DNA of 64,000 nt from JADJOY01 sp016713535 [NCBI: Deltaproteobacteria bacterium] (GTDB taxonomy: Bacteria > JADJOY01). The stretch lies in contig JADJOY010000020.1 of the NCBI GenBank assembly GCA_016713535.1, positions 62,001 to 126,000 of the forward strand, read 5' to 3'. Position numbers and translations under genes: made by a program. The notes below the pieces were generated by a model, which saw nothing but the letters and a program-made list of their open reading frames with translations, made no database searches and had not been told where the DNA came from. Below, piece by piece: positions 25,506 to 33,943 of this stretch; the first letter of the stretch is position 1; every line of letters begins with the position of its first letter.

Positions 25506-28382
25506 GCGCCGCTCCGGGGTGCCAGCACGCCGCGCTCGATCTGGTCGCGCTCCATCGCCTCGAAGAGCGCGCGGAAGTTCCCCTCGCCGAAGCCCTCGTC
25601 GCCGCGGCGCTCGATGATCTCGAAGAAGATCGGACCGATGACCGCCTCGGTGAAGATCTGCAGCAACAGCCGGCGCTCTCCCTGGGTGACGCCGTCGACC
25701 AGGATCTGCAGCCGGCGCAGCTCCTCCACGTCGAGCCCGTGGCCCGGCAGCCGCGCGTCGAGGGCGTCGAAGTAGGCGTCGGGAGTGGCGAGGAAGCGCA
25801 GACCTCTCTCGCGCATGGCCCGCACCGTGGCGAAGATGTCGCGGCAGCCGAGCGCCACGTGCTGGATGCCCTCGCCGTGGTAGGCGTCGAGGTACGCCTG
25901 GATCTGCGAGCCACCCTCGGTGGGCTCGTTGACCGGAATGCGGATCTTCCCGCACGGGCTCACGAGCGCGCGGCTCAAGAGCCCCGTGAGCTGGCCGCGG
26001 ATGTCGAAGTACCGGATCTCGCGGAAGCCGAAGAGCCGCTCGTAGAACTCGGCCCAGCGGTTCATGCGGCCCTTGAGGACGTTGTGCGTGAGGTGGTCGA
26101 CGTGAGTGAGCCCGACGTCGGCGGGAGGCGCCTCGCCGGTGGGCACGAAGTCGACGTCGTAGATGGTTCGATCCCCGTAGCGGTCGATCAGGTAGATGAG
26201 GCTGCCGCCGATGCCACGGATCGCCGGCAGGTTGAGCTCCATCGGCCCGACTCGCCCGCGCACCGGCTTGGCGCCGAGCGCGACTGCGCGCTCGAAGGCC
26301 CGCGCGGCGTCGCGGACGCGGAACGCGATCGCGCAGATCGAAGGGCCGTGCACGCGCGCGAACGCCTGCGCGAAGCTCGACGGCTCGGCGTCGACCACGA
26401 AGTTGACCCCGCCCTGGCGATAGAGCGTGACGTCCTTCGAGCGGTGGCGGGCCACCGGCACCAGGCCCATCGCGCGGAACAACCCGTCGAGCGCCGTCGG
26501 ATCGGTGGTGGCGTATTCGACGAACTCGAAGCCGTCGGTGCCCATCGGGTTGGCGATCGCGTCGCCGGACTGCGCCGGGGCCGGCACCTCGCCGGCGGGC
26601 GAAACCAGCTCGAGCCGCGGGAGCGCCGCGGCAGCGCCGGGCGCGGTCGCGAGGGCGCGTGCGAGGAGCGGCGGGCCCGATTCCCCCGCGGGTGTTCGCG
26701 CCACGAGCGCCTCGAGCTCACCGGCCAGCCCGGCCCGCAGCGCCTCTCCGTCGCCACCGGCCGCGCTCGCGATGCCGAGCAGCTCCCAGCGCAGCAGCCA
26801 CTCGTCGGCATGGCGGCGGCGGAGCGCCCCCGCGATCCGCTGGAGCCCCGGCAACGCGGCCCGCGGATCGCGGTCGTCGGCGAGGGCGCGCGCTTGGCGA
26901 TGGAGCCGGAGCAGGCCGCGCTGGGATGCGGGCCGGCTGCGGCGCGGCGGGAGCCGTCGCGCCGGGAACGACGTCGCGGGCCAGAACCTCGGGTCGGCCG
27001 GACCGGCGAATCCCGCGGTCACGGCGGAGCCGAGCGGCATCACCCACGGCGAGCGTGTGATCGGTAGCGCGAGCGATCCGCGCTTGGCGCTGGCACCCGC
27101 CCACACCAGCGCTACCGGTCGCCCGTCGGGCGCGCGCACCACGTCGACGACGCGGCCGGCGATCGTGACGCCCGAGCGGAATCGCAGCTCGACCGAGCCC
27201 GCCGGGCCAGCCCGCGTCGCGTGGCGTCGCAACCCGTCGCGGTCGAGCGATGCGGGATCGCTGCCGTCCGCGAGCGGACCGAGCGGCAACGCGACCCCGC
27301 CGCGGTGACGGCGCGTCCCTTGGCCGGCGAGCTCGCGATCGTCCCACGCCAGCGCCGCGGGGCCAGCGACCTCGATCCACGCCGGCTCGTCGAGGTCGCC
27401 GCGCACGCGCTCGACCACGCCGGTCACTTCCACCCCCGTGTCGAGCACCAGCGTCGCGACCTCGTGGCTCGCGAGCGCCGCCTCGAGCGCCACCGCGCCG
27501 CCCCGGCGCTGCGCGAGCGTGGCGGTGACCTCGTCGAGCACCTCCTCGAGGTGCTCGAACGAACGCGCCACGAAGAGCTGCGGCTGCGGCCGCGTGATGT
27601 CGTAGCCGACGTCGATGCAGGCCGCCTCGAGCGGGCGCTTTCGCACGGCCGGCGACTGACAGCTCGCGCTCTCGCCCAGCGACGAGAGCAGCCCCGCGCC
27701 GAAGATCCGGAAGTCGTCGAGCTCGCCGACCAGTCCGTACTCGACGGTCCACCAGTGCAGCCGCGCGATGCGCGCCGACTCGCTCAGCCGGCGCGCCCCC
27801 GCGCGCGCCTCCTCGAACGCGCGCTCGGCGCGAGCCCGCTCGTGGGGGGTGGCGCTGGGGTCCTCCTTCACCACCGACAGCTCGTGGATCGCGGTGAAGA
27901 GCCGCCCGTCGCTCGGCAGCGAGAACGCGCGCGCCGATCGCGCCGATCCGCTCGAGGAACCGGCGGTACGCGGCGTCGATCAGGATCGGCGCGTGGCCGG
28001 CAGCCTCGTGGACGATGTCGGGCGCGGGGGTATACGCGAGGTGCTCGGGAGTGCGGACGTCCCCGGCGATCGGCAGGATCGCGTGGGCCTGGAACTCCAG
28101 GAACGCCCTGGGCGGGATGAATCCGTCGACGCACACCGCGCCCCAGCCGAGCTCGCCGAGCCGGCGATCGATCTCGCCGATTCGCGGGATGCGCTCGCGC
28201 GAGATCCCGGTGGCCGCCAACCCCGCCGCATACGCCGGATGGGCAGCGTCGCCGAGCGCTCCCTCGATCTGGCCGAGGATGAAGCGCCACACCGCCTGAT
28301 CGATCTCGTCGTAGGCACGATCGTCGTGTACCGCGACGAAGCGGCGTAGGTGAGCGGGAACTCGTCCGCGCGTGTCGCTCAT
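25502..28382 (-). CDS. Aromatic amino acid hydroxylase fused in frame to 4-hydroxyphenylpyruvate dioxygenase (one frameshift)
   Basis: About 959 residues from ATG 28382 once an indel in the GC repeat at 27925-27934 is corrected. Residues ~1-330 are an aromatic amino acid hydroxylase: PDIVHEAAGHAPIL supplies the two iron His and LHWWTVEYGL the iron Glu, with VVKEDPSATPHERARAE and TRPQPQLFVARSFEHL also typical. Residues ~330-600 are the longer C-terminal region seen in some bacterial hydroxylases (GVEVTG, then GVTIAGRVVDV). From ~605 the frame runs on without stop into a complete HPPD beginning NPMGTDGFEFVEYA, with iron ligands in VDHLTHNV, IQHVALG and FFEIIERRGDEGFGEGNF. One polypeptide would thus make tyrosine from phenylalanine and homogentisate from 4-hydroxyphenylpyruvate; the transaminase between them is missing here. 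No ribosome site is seen at the HPPD junction. Confidence 0.88.
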
Positions 28383-28474
28383 GGGAGAGAGCCGCGGGGA
28401 ATGCGTCGAGCCTGCGCCGTCAGTATGACCGGCCGGACCGGGCACCGCTCGCGTGCGCCATCCGTGACATTCTT

Positions 28475-28490
28475 GTGACGACCACATCAC
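28475..28490. promoter_or_regulatory. Candidate inverted repeat upstream of tyrosine operon
   Basis: GTGA-N8-TCAC (GTGACGACCACATCAC), with a further GTGAC copy at 28464, lies in the 150-base divergent region between the hydroxylase-HPPD gene and the HAD lipoprotein gene. It could bind a regulator of either. The half-sites are short and no -35/-10 pair was recognised. Confidence 0.25.
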
Positions 28491-28532
28491 GGCCGGCGCC
28501 GCCTCGCGGGCGCCCCACGAGAGGGATCCCGG

Positions 28533-29117
28533 ATGGCCTGGACGAAACGCTTCGCCGCGTGCGGCCTGCTCGCGAGCATCTTCTCCCTGCCCGCGTGCGC
28601 CGGTGACGGCGGCTCCTCGTCGAGCTTCCCGCCTGGCGTGCCGAGCGTGGTCTTCGACATCGACGGCACGCTCACGCCAACGCCGGTCAACCTGTTCGGC
28701 GTGCGTCTCGACGCGGCACGCGCGGTCCGGGCGTACGTGGACAAGGGCTACGCAGTGATCTACGCCACGGCGCGGCCGCTGCTCTTCGAGGACTACACCG
28801 GCAACTGGCTCGCGACCAACGGCTTCCCGGACCTACCGCTCCACATGGCCACGCTCGAGCAGAGCGGCGATCCCATCCCCTACAAGACCGCGCTGCTCGC
28901 GGCCCTCGAGCAAGACGAGGGCCGGGTGTTCGTGTACGGCTACGGCGACTCGACCACCGACTTCGCCGCCTACGCCGCGGTCGGGATTCCGGCAGCCGAG
29001 ACCTGGGCGCTGCTGCGTGGCGGCGAGAGCGAGTGCCAGCCCGGCGACTACGAGGCGTGCATCCCCGGCTACACCGAGCACCTCGCCTACATCGAGGCCC
29101 AGCCGGACGTCGAGTAG
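28533..29117 (+). CDS. HAD-superfamily phosphatase-like lipoprotein
   Basis: 194 residues. The lipoprotein signal is LASIFSLPAC, then a Ser-rich linker. The HAD nucleophile motif is VVFDIDGTLTP (DxDGT). A second motif is YATARP, a Lys region follows (PYKTALLAALEQ), and the acidic motif is YGYGDSTTDFAAY. The pattern and the short cap resemble the LNS2/lipin-like HAD group, whose members dephosphorylate phosphatidate. Likely a periplasmic or outer-membrane phosphohydrolase. Divergent from the tyrosine operon. Confidence 0.85.
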   Translation: MAWTKRFAACGLLASIFSLPACAGDGGSSSSFPPGVPSVVFDIDGTLTPTPVNLFGVRLDAARAVRAYVDKGYAVIYATARPLLFEDYTGNWLATNGFPDLPLHMATLEQSGDPIPYKTALLAALEQDEGRVFVYGYGDSTTDFAAYAAVGIPAAETWALLRGGESECQPGDYEACIPGYTEHLAYIEAQPDVE

Positions 29118-29172
29118 CCAGGGGGAAGTGCGCGGCCCGTGGCCTTCGGCGGGCATTCCCCGGAAGCGGGCC

Positions 29173-29251
29173 GGCGACGGGGGATGGAACCCCCGTCGCT
29201 ACGATCACCGGCCGTTAGGTCGTCGTAGGGCGGGGCCTCCGCGCCCCCGCC
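29173..29251. repeat. Dispersed GC-rich palindromic repeat, copy D
   Basis: GACGGGGGATGGAACCCCCGTCGCTACGATC as in copy B, then a diverged second half (GTCGTAGGGCGGGGCCTCCGCGCCCCCGC). It fills the space between the convergent HAD lipoprotein gene and the TIM-barrel-like gene and abuts the latter's stop. Confidence 0.7.
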
Positions 29252-30997
29252 TCAGAGCTCTTCGAGGAAGACCGGCTCGAAACCGAGCTGGATCGTGAGC
29301 TCGTTACCGGGCGCCGAGAGCGTCTGCGTGGCCGGCGTGGTCTGCCCCGGCGCGGTCACGATCCTGGTGAGCTTCACACTCGCCGTGCCGACCGGGATCG
29401 CCACCGTCTCGCCGTTCGGCACCGCTGGATCCGCCGGAACCGGCCCGGCCTCGCTCCACGCCACGTACACCGGGCCGCCGCTCGGACGATCGAACTTGTA
29501 GACGCGCGTGAGGGGGTTGGCGCTCACGCCGAGCCGGTTCACCGCGGTCATCGACTGCAGCTCGTCCACCAGCAGCTTCATCGTGTAGTAGACGGGCTTG
29601 GTGGCGTAGTTGGTGGCCTTGGTGCCGAGCAGGTGCGAGTAGCCGAACCACCCGAAGATCGCCTGCTGGTCGAGGCACGACGTCAGGAACTGGTAGGCGC
29701 ACGGGTCGTTGGATCCCGAGAACGACACGCGCTCGGCGCCCGCGCCGAGCGCGGTCGTGAACGACTTGACCGCTCCCCGCGCGCCCTTGGCGTTGTACCA
29801 GTTCACGATCGTGGCGTTGTTGGCCTTCAGCCCGTCGGCGAGGGTCACGTAGTCGGGGACCGTGGCGTTCGGGAAGTCACCCTCGATCTGCTCGCCGCCG
29901 ATGAACTCGGTCCAGCCACCGAGCGGCGAGGTGCGCGCGAACATGTTGGACCACATGTCGTCCACGAAGATCGGCTTGGACGGCGCGTACTGCTGGATCA
30001 GCGCCAGGCTCTGATCGATGGCGCGCCAGCCGTTGTGCGGGTGCCACTCGATGTAGTCGCACTTGATGCCGTCGGAGTCGTCGCCGAGGGCGGTCAGGAG
30101 CTGGACCAACCCGTCGAAGCCGGCGCGGAAGATCGCGCCCTTGGGATTGGCGCCGTCGAGGCGTGCGGACACCGTGCTGCCCGGTCCGGGGTTGGAGGCG
30201 GGGTAGTTCGGGAAGTCGGAGTAGAGGTCGAAGAGCAGGCCGCCGCTGCCGACCAGCTTCGAGAGGCCGCTGGGGTCGGCCTCGTGGATGGCCTCGTAGG
30301 TGATCTCGTGGAGGCGGATCAGGTTGGGGATCGAATCGTCCCAGAAGCCGTAGCCGAGGGCCTCCGCGTAGTCGCCGCTGCCCTCGGTCCCCTCGAACGC
30401 GACCTCTTGGTCCATCACGTAGAACTCGATCGGGACCGTGAGGCCCGGCATGTCTTCGAGCCCGTCGCCGTCGTAGCGCTCGACGACGGCCTTGATGTAG
30501 TCCTTCCAGGCCTGCTCGTGGGCGGCGTCGGGCGCGCAGTCGTCGATGCCCGGACCATCGACGCAGTCGGGGTTCGCGAGCTGCGACCACGCCGCGGTGG
30601 GGCGCAGGTTCCACACCACCGAGAAGCCCTTGGCGCCGATCGTCTGCACCGGCGGATCGGACTGGCTGAAGTCGTAGGGCGAGGTGGGCGTGGGCTGCAT
30701 GGTGGCCCAGCCGCCGCCGATCTCGTTGACGTTGACCCCACCGCGCACCGGCTGGTTGGCGGTGACCACCGCCAGCTTGTCGAGGAGGGTGGCGTGCTGT
30801 GCCGGCGTGACCGTGGGCGCGAAGAGCTCCCAGTACTCGAAGCCGAACCGCCACGGCGGCACCACCGACGTCCCCGGGCCGTTCGAAGCGGTGGCTCCCG
30901 GCGCGACGATCAACGTCGCCGCCGCCACCAGCCCCGCGCCCGCCCCCGCGAGCATTCCCGCCCGCGTCACCATCCGTACCCAGCTCCGCCGCTTCAT
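29252..30997 (-). CDS. Secreted TIM-barrel-like, putative glycoside hydrolase
   Basis: 581 residues from ATG 30997, with a GAGGGG ribosome site. The signal peptide has a long hydrophobic core and ends near GATASNG. The mature protein has features of a GH39/GH5-like (beta/alpha)8 barrel: FGFEYWELFAP, GFSVVWNLRPTAAW, IEFYVMDQEVAFEG (possible acid/base Glu), IEWHPHNGWR and KPIFVDDMW. The C-terminal ~120 residues look like a beta-sandwich (VYVAWSEAG, NELTIQLGFE). Family assignment is tentative; catalytic residues cannot be fixed by eye. Divergent from the FG-GAP gene at 31184. Confidence 0.7.
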   Translation of the reverse strand: MKRRSWVRMVTRAGMLAGAGAGLVAAATLIVAPGATASNGPGTSVVPPWRFGFEYWELFAPTVTPAQHATLLDKLAVVTANQPVRGGVNVNEIGGGWATMQPTPTSPYDFSQSDPPVQTIGAKGFSVVWNLRPTAAWSQLANPDCVDGPGIDDCAPDAAHEQAWKDYIKAVVERYDGDGLEDMPGLTVPIEFYVMDQEVAFEGTEGSGDYAEALGYGFWDDSIPNLIRLHEITYEAIHEADPSGLSKLVGSGGLLFDLYSDFPNYPASNPGPGSTVSARLDGANPKGAIFRAGFDGLVQLLTALGDDSDGIKCDYIEWHPHNGWRAIDQSLALIQQYAPSKPIFVDDMWSNMFARTSPLGGWTEFIGGEQIEGDFPNATVPDYVTLADGLKANNATIVNWYNAKGARGAVKSFTTALGAGAERVSFSGSNDPCAYQFLTSCLDQQAIFGWFGYSHLLGTKATNYATKPVYYTMKLLVDELQSMTAVNRLGVSANPLTRVYKFDRPSGGPVYVAWSEAGPVPADPAVPNGETVAIPVGTASVKLTRIVTAPGQTTPATQTLSAPGNELTIQLGFEPVFLEEL

Positions 30998-31183
30998 TCG
31001 CCCCTCATCCGGCCGTGGTTCGTCGATCCGTTCGCGAGTCGAACCGAAATCCCTCGGCCGGCGTACAGCATACGCCGCGGCCCGGTTGGCCCGCATCCTC
31101 GACGACGGGAATACGGGCCGTCCCGTGGACCGGTTCGAACGCGCTTTGGTACGCTCCACGTCACCTCCTGGAGGGGACCACCC

Positions 31184-32687
31184 ATGAAGCTGGCTTCCTC
31201 GGCGCTCCGGCGCGCGCTCGGCGTCCTCCTCCTGCTCGTTCTCGTGCCGTGCACGGCGGGCGCGACCACCCACTGGGCGAAGCTCGCGCCCGGGGACGGC
31301 CAGCAATTCGACACCTTCGGGCTCGCGGTCGCGATCGACGGCGACACCATCATCGTCTCGAAGGGCACCGTGATCCCGCAGTCGGGACCGGGCTGGCTCT
31401 ACGCGTTCACGCGCAGCGGCGGGAAGTGGACCCAGGCGCAGAAGTTCCAGCCGAGCGGCATCCAGCCAGGCGAGTGGTTCGGCGCCCTCGACCTGGAGGG
31501 CACGACACTGGTGGGCTCGAGCGCGCCGCAGCTCAACACGCTCGGCTCGAACGCCGCCTCGGCCTACGTGTTCGAGAAGAGCGGCTCGACGTGGGCGGCC
31601 ACCCAGAAGCTCCCCCTCCGATCCGGGCGCGCAGGACGACTTCGGCTCGTGGATCGCGGTGAGCGGCACCACGCTGGCGGTGGGTGCCGGGCGCAAGGCC
31701 GATCAGGGGCTCGGCTCGGGCGCGGTGTACGTGTTCGAGAAGGGCGGCACCGGCTGGACCCAGACCCAGAAGCTCGTGGCGGGCGATGGCACCCAGGGCG
31801 CGATGTTCGGCACCAGCGTCGACATCGACGGCTCGACGATCGTGGTCGGCGCACCCGGTGATCCCAGCCACGGCAACCTCACCGGCGCGGTGTACGTCTT
31901 CCAGAAGACCTCGGGCGTGTGGAACCAGACCCAGAAGCTGATCGCGAGCGACGCCACCGCGAACCAGTTCCTCGGCGACCGGGTGGCGCTCTCCGGCACC
32001 TCGCTGGTGGCGAGCGCCTGGGGTACCGCCACCCAGGGCAACACCGCGGGCGCGGTGTACGCGTGGGAGCTGGCGAGCGGCAGCTTCGCTCAGAGCCAGA
32101 AGATCATCCCCGCCGACACCGGCGCCCAGGACCGCTTCGGCGCCGCGCTGGCGCTGAAGAACGGAAGCCTCGTGGTCGGCGCGGTCGGCGACGACGACCG
32201 CGGCCCCAACACCGGCGCGGCCTACGTCTTCACCAAGCCGGGTGCGACGTGGACGCAGCTCGAGAAGCTCACCGCGTCGGACAGCACCAGCGACGAGGAC
32301 TACGCGGCCGCCGTGGCGACCAACGGCAACTGGATGGTGGTGGCGGCGGACGCCAACGGCCTCGGGCTGGTCGGCTCCTCCTACGTCTACGGCAAGACCG
32401 ACGCCGACGGCGACGGCTACCCGGTCGAGGTCGACTGCCTCGACACCAACGCGAACGTGAACCCCGGTAAGACCGAGGTCCCCAACAACGGGATCGACGA
32501 CGACTGCAACGCTGCCACCCCCGATACGACTGGCTGCGGCCGCGTCGCCGGCGGCATGACCGGTGGCGCGGTGCCGTTCGCGGTGGCAGCCGTGGGGCTG
32601 GCCGCCGTGCGGTTCGGCTTCCGCCGCCGCCCTCGCCCAGCCGACCGATGGAGCGCCGGCAGGTTGGGTGTGCCGAGGGCGCAGTAG
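31184..32687 (+). CDS. Secreted FG-GAP propeller with MopE-like motif and MYXO-CTERM-like tail (frameshifted)
   Basis: Start ATG 31184 after a GGAGGGG site; signal peptide LGVLLLLVLVPCTAGA. One extra C in the run 31612-31616 breaks the frame; removal gives 500 residues. About six repeats of the form G.AYVFEKSGSTWxxTQKL...D.FG...VVGAxxD form an FG-GAP propeller. Near the end are DADGDGYPVEVDC and a MopE-type VNPGKTEVPNNGIDDDCN, then TGCGRVAGG, a hydrophobic helix and FRRRPR, a MYXO-CTERM-like sorting tail. The last ~16 residues run into a repeat. It is a paralogue of 4212-5861. Likely a surface protein. Confidence 0.82.
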
Positions 32688-32728
32688 GTGACCGGAGCAG
32701 TAGGTGACACGTAGAAGGTGACACTCAT
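32681..32728. repeat. Tandem GTAGGTGAC repeats, possible mobile-element end
   Basis: GCAGTAGGTGAC occurs at 32681-32692 and again at 32697-32708, followed by AAGGTGACACTCAT to 32728. AGGTGACACTCAT is repeated exactly at 33095-33107. Such stacked GTGACAC units resemble transposon-end sequences, but no transposase is present. Confidence 0.45.
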
Positions 32729-33038
32729 TTTGCCGAGTCGTAAACGACGAGAGCCTGCGGACGGAGCCTCAGGGAAACCCAGATTCATTTCCTCGTTACT
32801 CGCTACGTGTGCGGCGGTCGGGGGGTTGGTCATCATCGTGCCGTTGATCGATCGATACCTTGTTGCTCTCTCATTGGACGTCTCGATGCTGCCCTTCATG
32901 CCTGGCGCTCTCCTCGTGTCGATGTTGGGAGGTGACGCCCTTGATATCAGCCGGATGCAGATCTTTGCAGCAAACGTCCCGGTGTACACGCTTGTCGTTC
33001 ACATTGTTCGCCTCGCCCTGTATCAGCGGCACGCATAG
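32718..33038 (+). CDS. Small two-helix membrane protein in a lower-GC insert
   Basis: 106 residues from GTG 32718. Two hydrophobic segments: LLATCAAVGGLVIIVPLI and MLPFMPGALLVSMLGG, and a third weaker one near VPVYTLVVHIVRLAL. Base composition is clearly less GC-rich than the neighbours. It lies between two copies of AGGTGACACTCAT, so it may have arrived with that insert. No family recognised; it may not be a real gene. Confidence 0.4.
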   Translation: MTLILPSRKRREPADGASGKPRFISSLLATCAAVGGLVIIVPLIDRYLVALSLDVSMLPFMPGALLVSMLGGDALDISRMQIFAANVPVYTLVVHIVRLALYQRHA

Positions 33039-33093
33039 CCCTCGGGAGGGTTCCGCTCGCCTTCCCCACGGTGCCAATCGGGATCGCGCGCAA

Positions 33094-33216
33094 TAGGTGA
33101 CACTCATCTCCTCCTCGTCCGTCCAGGAGCTGCTTGGCCACGGTACCGTCGCCACGCCGGATCCGCACTTCGAACTCACCATCACCGATCTCGAGGAAGC
33201 GCACGCGAGGTATCAT
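33094..33216 (-). pseudogene. Probable gene fragment cut at the repeat boundary
   Basis: Reading leftward from 33216, the frame begins MIPRVRFLEIGDGEFEVRIR and continues GDGTVAKQLLDGRGGDE, protein-like and not repetitive. It meets the AGGTGACACTCAT repeat at 33107 and then runs into unrelated sequence. This looks like the 5' end of a gene truncated by the insert. Too short to name. Confidence 0.3.
33095..33107. repeat. Second copy of AGGTGACACTCAT
   Basis: Exact direct copy of 32716-32728, 379 bases away. Together they bound the lower-GC insert. Confidence 0.5.
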
Positions 33217-33316
33217 CCGAGGAAGCGGGCCGATGGGCTGACCCGCCCGCGTTGAGAGCCTTGGATCCCGCCGCTACACTCGAACCTTGGCGTCCGCATC
33301 CAAGGAGACACCGGCC

Positions 33317-33536
33317 ATGATCTTCCACGTCGTACTCGAGCCACCCGATGATCGCGGGTGGATCGTGGTGCGGTGCCCAGCGCTGCCGGGTTGTGTATCG
33401 CAGGGCAAGACGGAGAAGGAGGCCCTCGAAATATCAAGGAGGCGATCGTCGGCTGGCTCCACGTCGAGGATCAACGAGCGATCGCGGCCGAGCCTCGCAA
33501 GGGGAGCCGCTGGTTCCCATCGCCGTCGCAGTGTGA
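33317..33536 (+). CDS. hicB: HicB-family antitoxin (two frameshifts)
   Basis: Starts at ATG 33317 after AAGGAG. MIFHVVLEPPDDRGWIVV, then CPALPGCVSQGKTEKEALE, is the HicB partial RNase-H-like fold. The frame breaks at the A run 33429-33431 and again at the G run 33501-33504; adding one base at each gives NIKEAIVGWLHVEDQR and GEPLVPIAVAV, then a stop at 33536, for 73 residues. HicB normally neutralises HicA and often represses the operon. As written the antitoxin would be dead while the toxin is intact, which argues for sequence errors. Confidence 0.82.
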
Positions 33537-33543
33537 ACGCGAC

Positions 33544-33765
33544 GTGGGCAAGCTCGGAAACATCTCAGCGAAAGAAGCGGTGAAGGCATTCCGTCGAGCA
33601 GGCTGGCGACCGTCGATCCAAGTCGGGAGCCATCCCACCCTCATCAAGCCCGGTCACCGGGCGCATCTTTCGATCCCGATGCACCGCGAGCTTGCCGTGG
33701 GCACGCTGCGATCGCTCATCCGCGACGCGGAGATGACAGTCGACGAGTTTCTCGCGCTCCTTTGA
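33544..33765 (+). CDS. hicA: HicA-family mRNA interferase toxin
   Basis: 73 residues from GTG 33544 (opening VGKLGNISAKEAVKAFRRAGW), seven bases after the HicB stop. The double-stranded-RNA-binding-like fold has the catalytic His in QVGSHPTLIKPGH, and the C-terminus is RSLIRDAEMTVDEFLALL. HicA toxins cleave mRNA when not bound by HicB. The order hicB-hicA is common. The pair sits beside a repeat-bounded insert, in keeping with horizontal transfer. Confidence 0.92.
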   Translation: MGKLGNISAKEAVKAFRRAGWRPSIQVGSHPTLIKPGHRAHLSIPMHRELAVGTLRSLIRDAEMTVDEFLALL

Positions 33766-33943
33766 CCGCTGCTGCCAGGGCGGCGGCCCCCGGGAGGGCC
33801 ACCAGCAGTCGGCGTCGTGGGGCCACCTGCGATGATCGCGAACGATCGAGCGCAGAACGTCAGGTTGGGGACCCGCGTAACGCGAAGCCGACGCCCCTGG
33901 AGCGTGTGAAGGCCCGTCTGGGCCTCTGAGCCGCGCCGTTACC

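Noticed and set aside
28475-28490. CRP-type binding site (TGTGA-N6-TCACA)
   Set aside because: The spacing is eight instead of six and the right half-site is incomplete; kept only as a weak inverted repeat.
29633-31183. Long plus-strand frame opposite the TIM-barrel-like gene
   Set aside because: Typical high-GC shadow; the minus-strand protein has a signal peptide, ribosome site and fold-like sequence.
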